NCBI GenBank assembly: GCA_030624545.1
Contig: JAUXJX010000139.1
Coordinates: 1-6,076 of the forward strand
Direction: 5' to 3'
Length of the DNA stretch: 6,076 nt
DNA from: Bacteroidota bacterium
Lineage (GTDB): Bacteria > Zhuqueibacterota > JdFR-76 > DREG01
Below the pieces are notes generated by a model. The model saw only the letters and a list, made by a program, of their open reading frames with translations, ran no database searches and had not been told where the DNA came from. The translations under genes were made by a program, and so were the position numbers. Positions 5,934 to 6,076 of this stretch are shown in pieces. Numbering within the stretch: position 1 is the first letter of the stretch; each line of letters begins with the position of its first letter.

Positions 5934-6076
5934 TCACAGCTTGTCAAATAAATCCTCCCACTGAGGATTATTGCTCTCTATCAATTCAATCTTCCATTGT
6001 CTTTTCCATTTCTTGATCCTTTTTTCTCTCAAAATTGCGTAATGAACGTCTCGATGATATTCAAAATAGACCAGTA
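5934..6076 (-). CDS. GIY-YIG nuclease-family protein, C-terminal part only
   Basis: The gene is cut by the right edge; 47 codons plus the TGA stop fall in the window. The translation contains LVYFEYHRDVHYAILREKRI, then KKWKRQWKIELIESNNPQW, then EDLFDKL. This is the C-terminal half of the small stand-alone GIY-YIG domain proteins (about 90-100 aa), with the conserved R-E-K-x-x-K-K-W-x-R-x-W-K stretch; its Glu is in the position of the family's metal-binding glutamate. The GIY and YIG strands would lie outside the window. The family shares the fold of UvrC and intron-encoded nucleases, but the function of these small stand-alone members is poorly defined. The encoded protein is basic, as expected for DNA binding. 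It converges on rpsT, with the REP-like repeat between them. Confidence 0.9.
   Translation of the reverse strand, partial: LVYFEYHRDVHYAILREKRIKKWKRQWKIELIESNNPQWEDLFDKL

Overview
This 6.1 kb window looks like an ordinary bacterial chromosomal housekeeping segment of moderate GC content. All recognisable protein genes are conserved bacterial families. The genes do not fix a taxon. GatB shows that the organism makes Gln-tRNA and/or Asn-tRNA by transamidation. The DUF2953-GerW pair is best known from spore-forming Firmicutes but also occurs in other phyla. REP-like palindromes and the small GIY-YIG protein are common in Gram-negative and candidate-phylum genomes. I see no phage, transposase, CRISPR, tRNA or rRNA signal.

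Layout. A leftward gene series runs from about 5.3 kb down to the left edge: a DUF2953 membrane-anchored protein, a GerW/YtfJ-family protein, a 63-residue protein with a UVR-like helical motif, gatB, a class I/II PLP aminotransferase, and a dGTPase (dgt) gene that runs off the left edge. Gaps are short (about 13-115 nt), so cotranscription is plausible. A near-consensus sigma70 promoter lies directly in front of the DUF2953 gene. From the same 120-bp intergenic region a second, stronger promoter drives rpsT (ribosomal protein S20) rightward, and rpsT is followed by an intrinsic terminator. Right of that are a 92-bp inverted pair of REP-like hairpins and the C-terminal part of a leftward GIY-YIG nuclease-family gene cut by the right edge.

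Most notable points. (1) dgt carries an in-frame TAA exactly where the family has the Glu of a V-R-E-G-I-L-K-H segment, yet the frame stays open for 206 more codons of clearly dGTPase-like sequence. This means a recent nonsense mutation, a base error or readthrough. (2) gerW probably starts at a TTG just inside the obvious ATG, because a strong Shine-Dalgarno sits between the two. (3) Between gerW and the UVR-like gene lies a 40-codon frame that overlaps the stop of one and the start of the other. (4) The rpsT terminator arm can also pair into an alternative, mutually exclusive hairpin. None of these amounts to a clearly new system; the window is mostly core genome.
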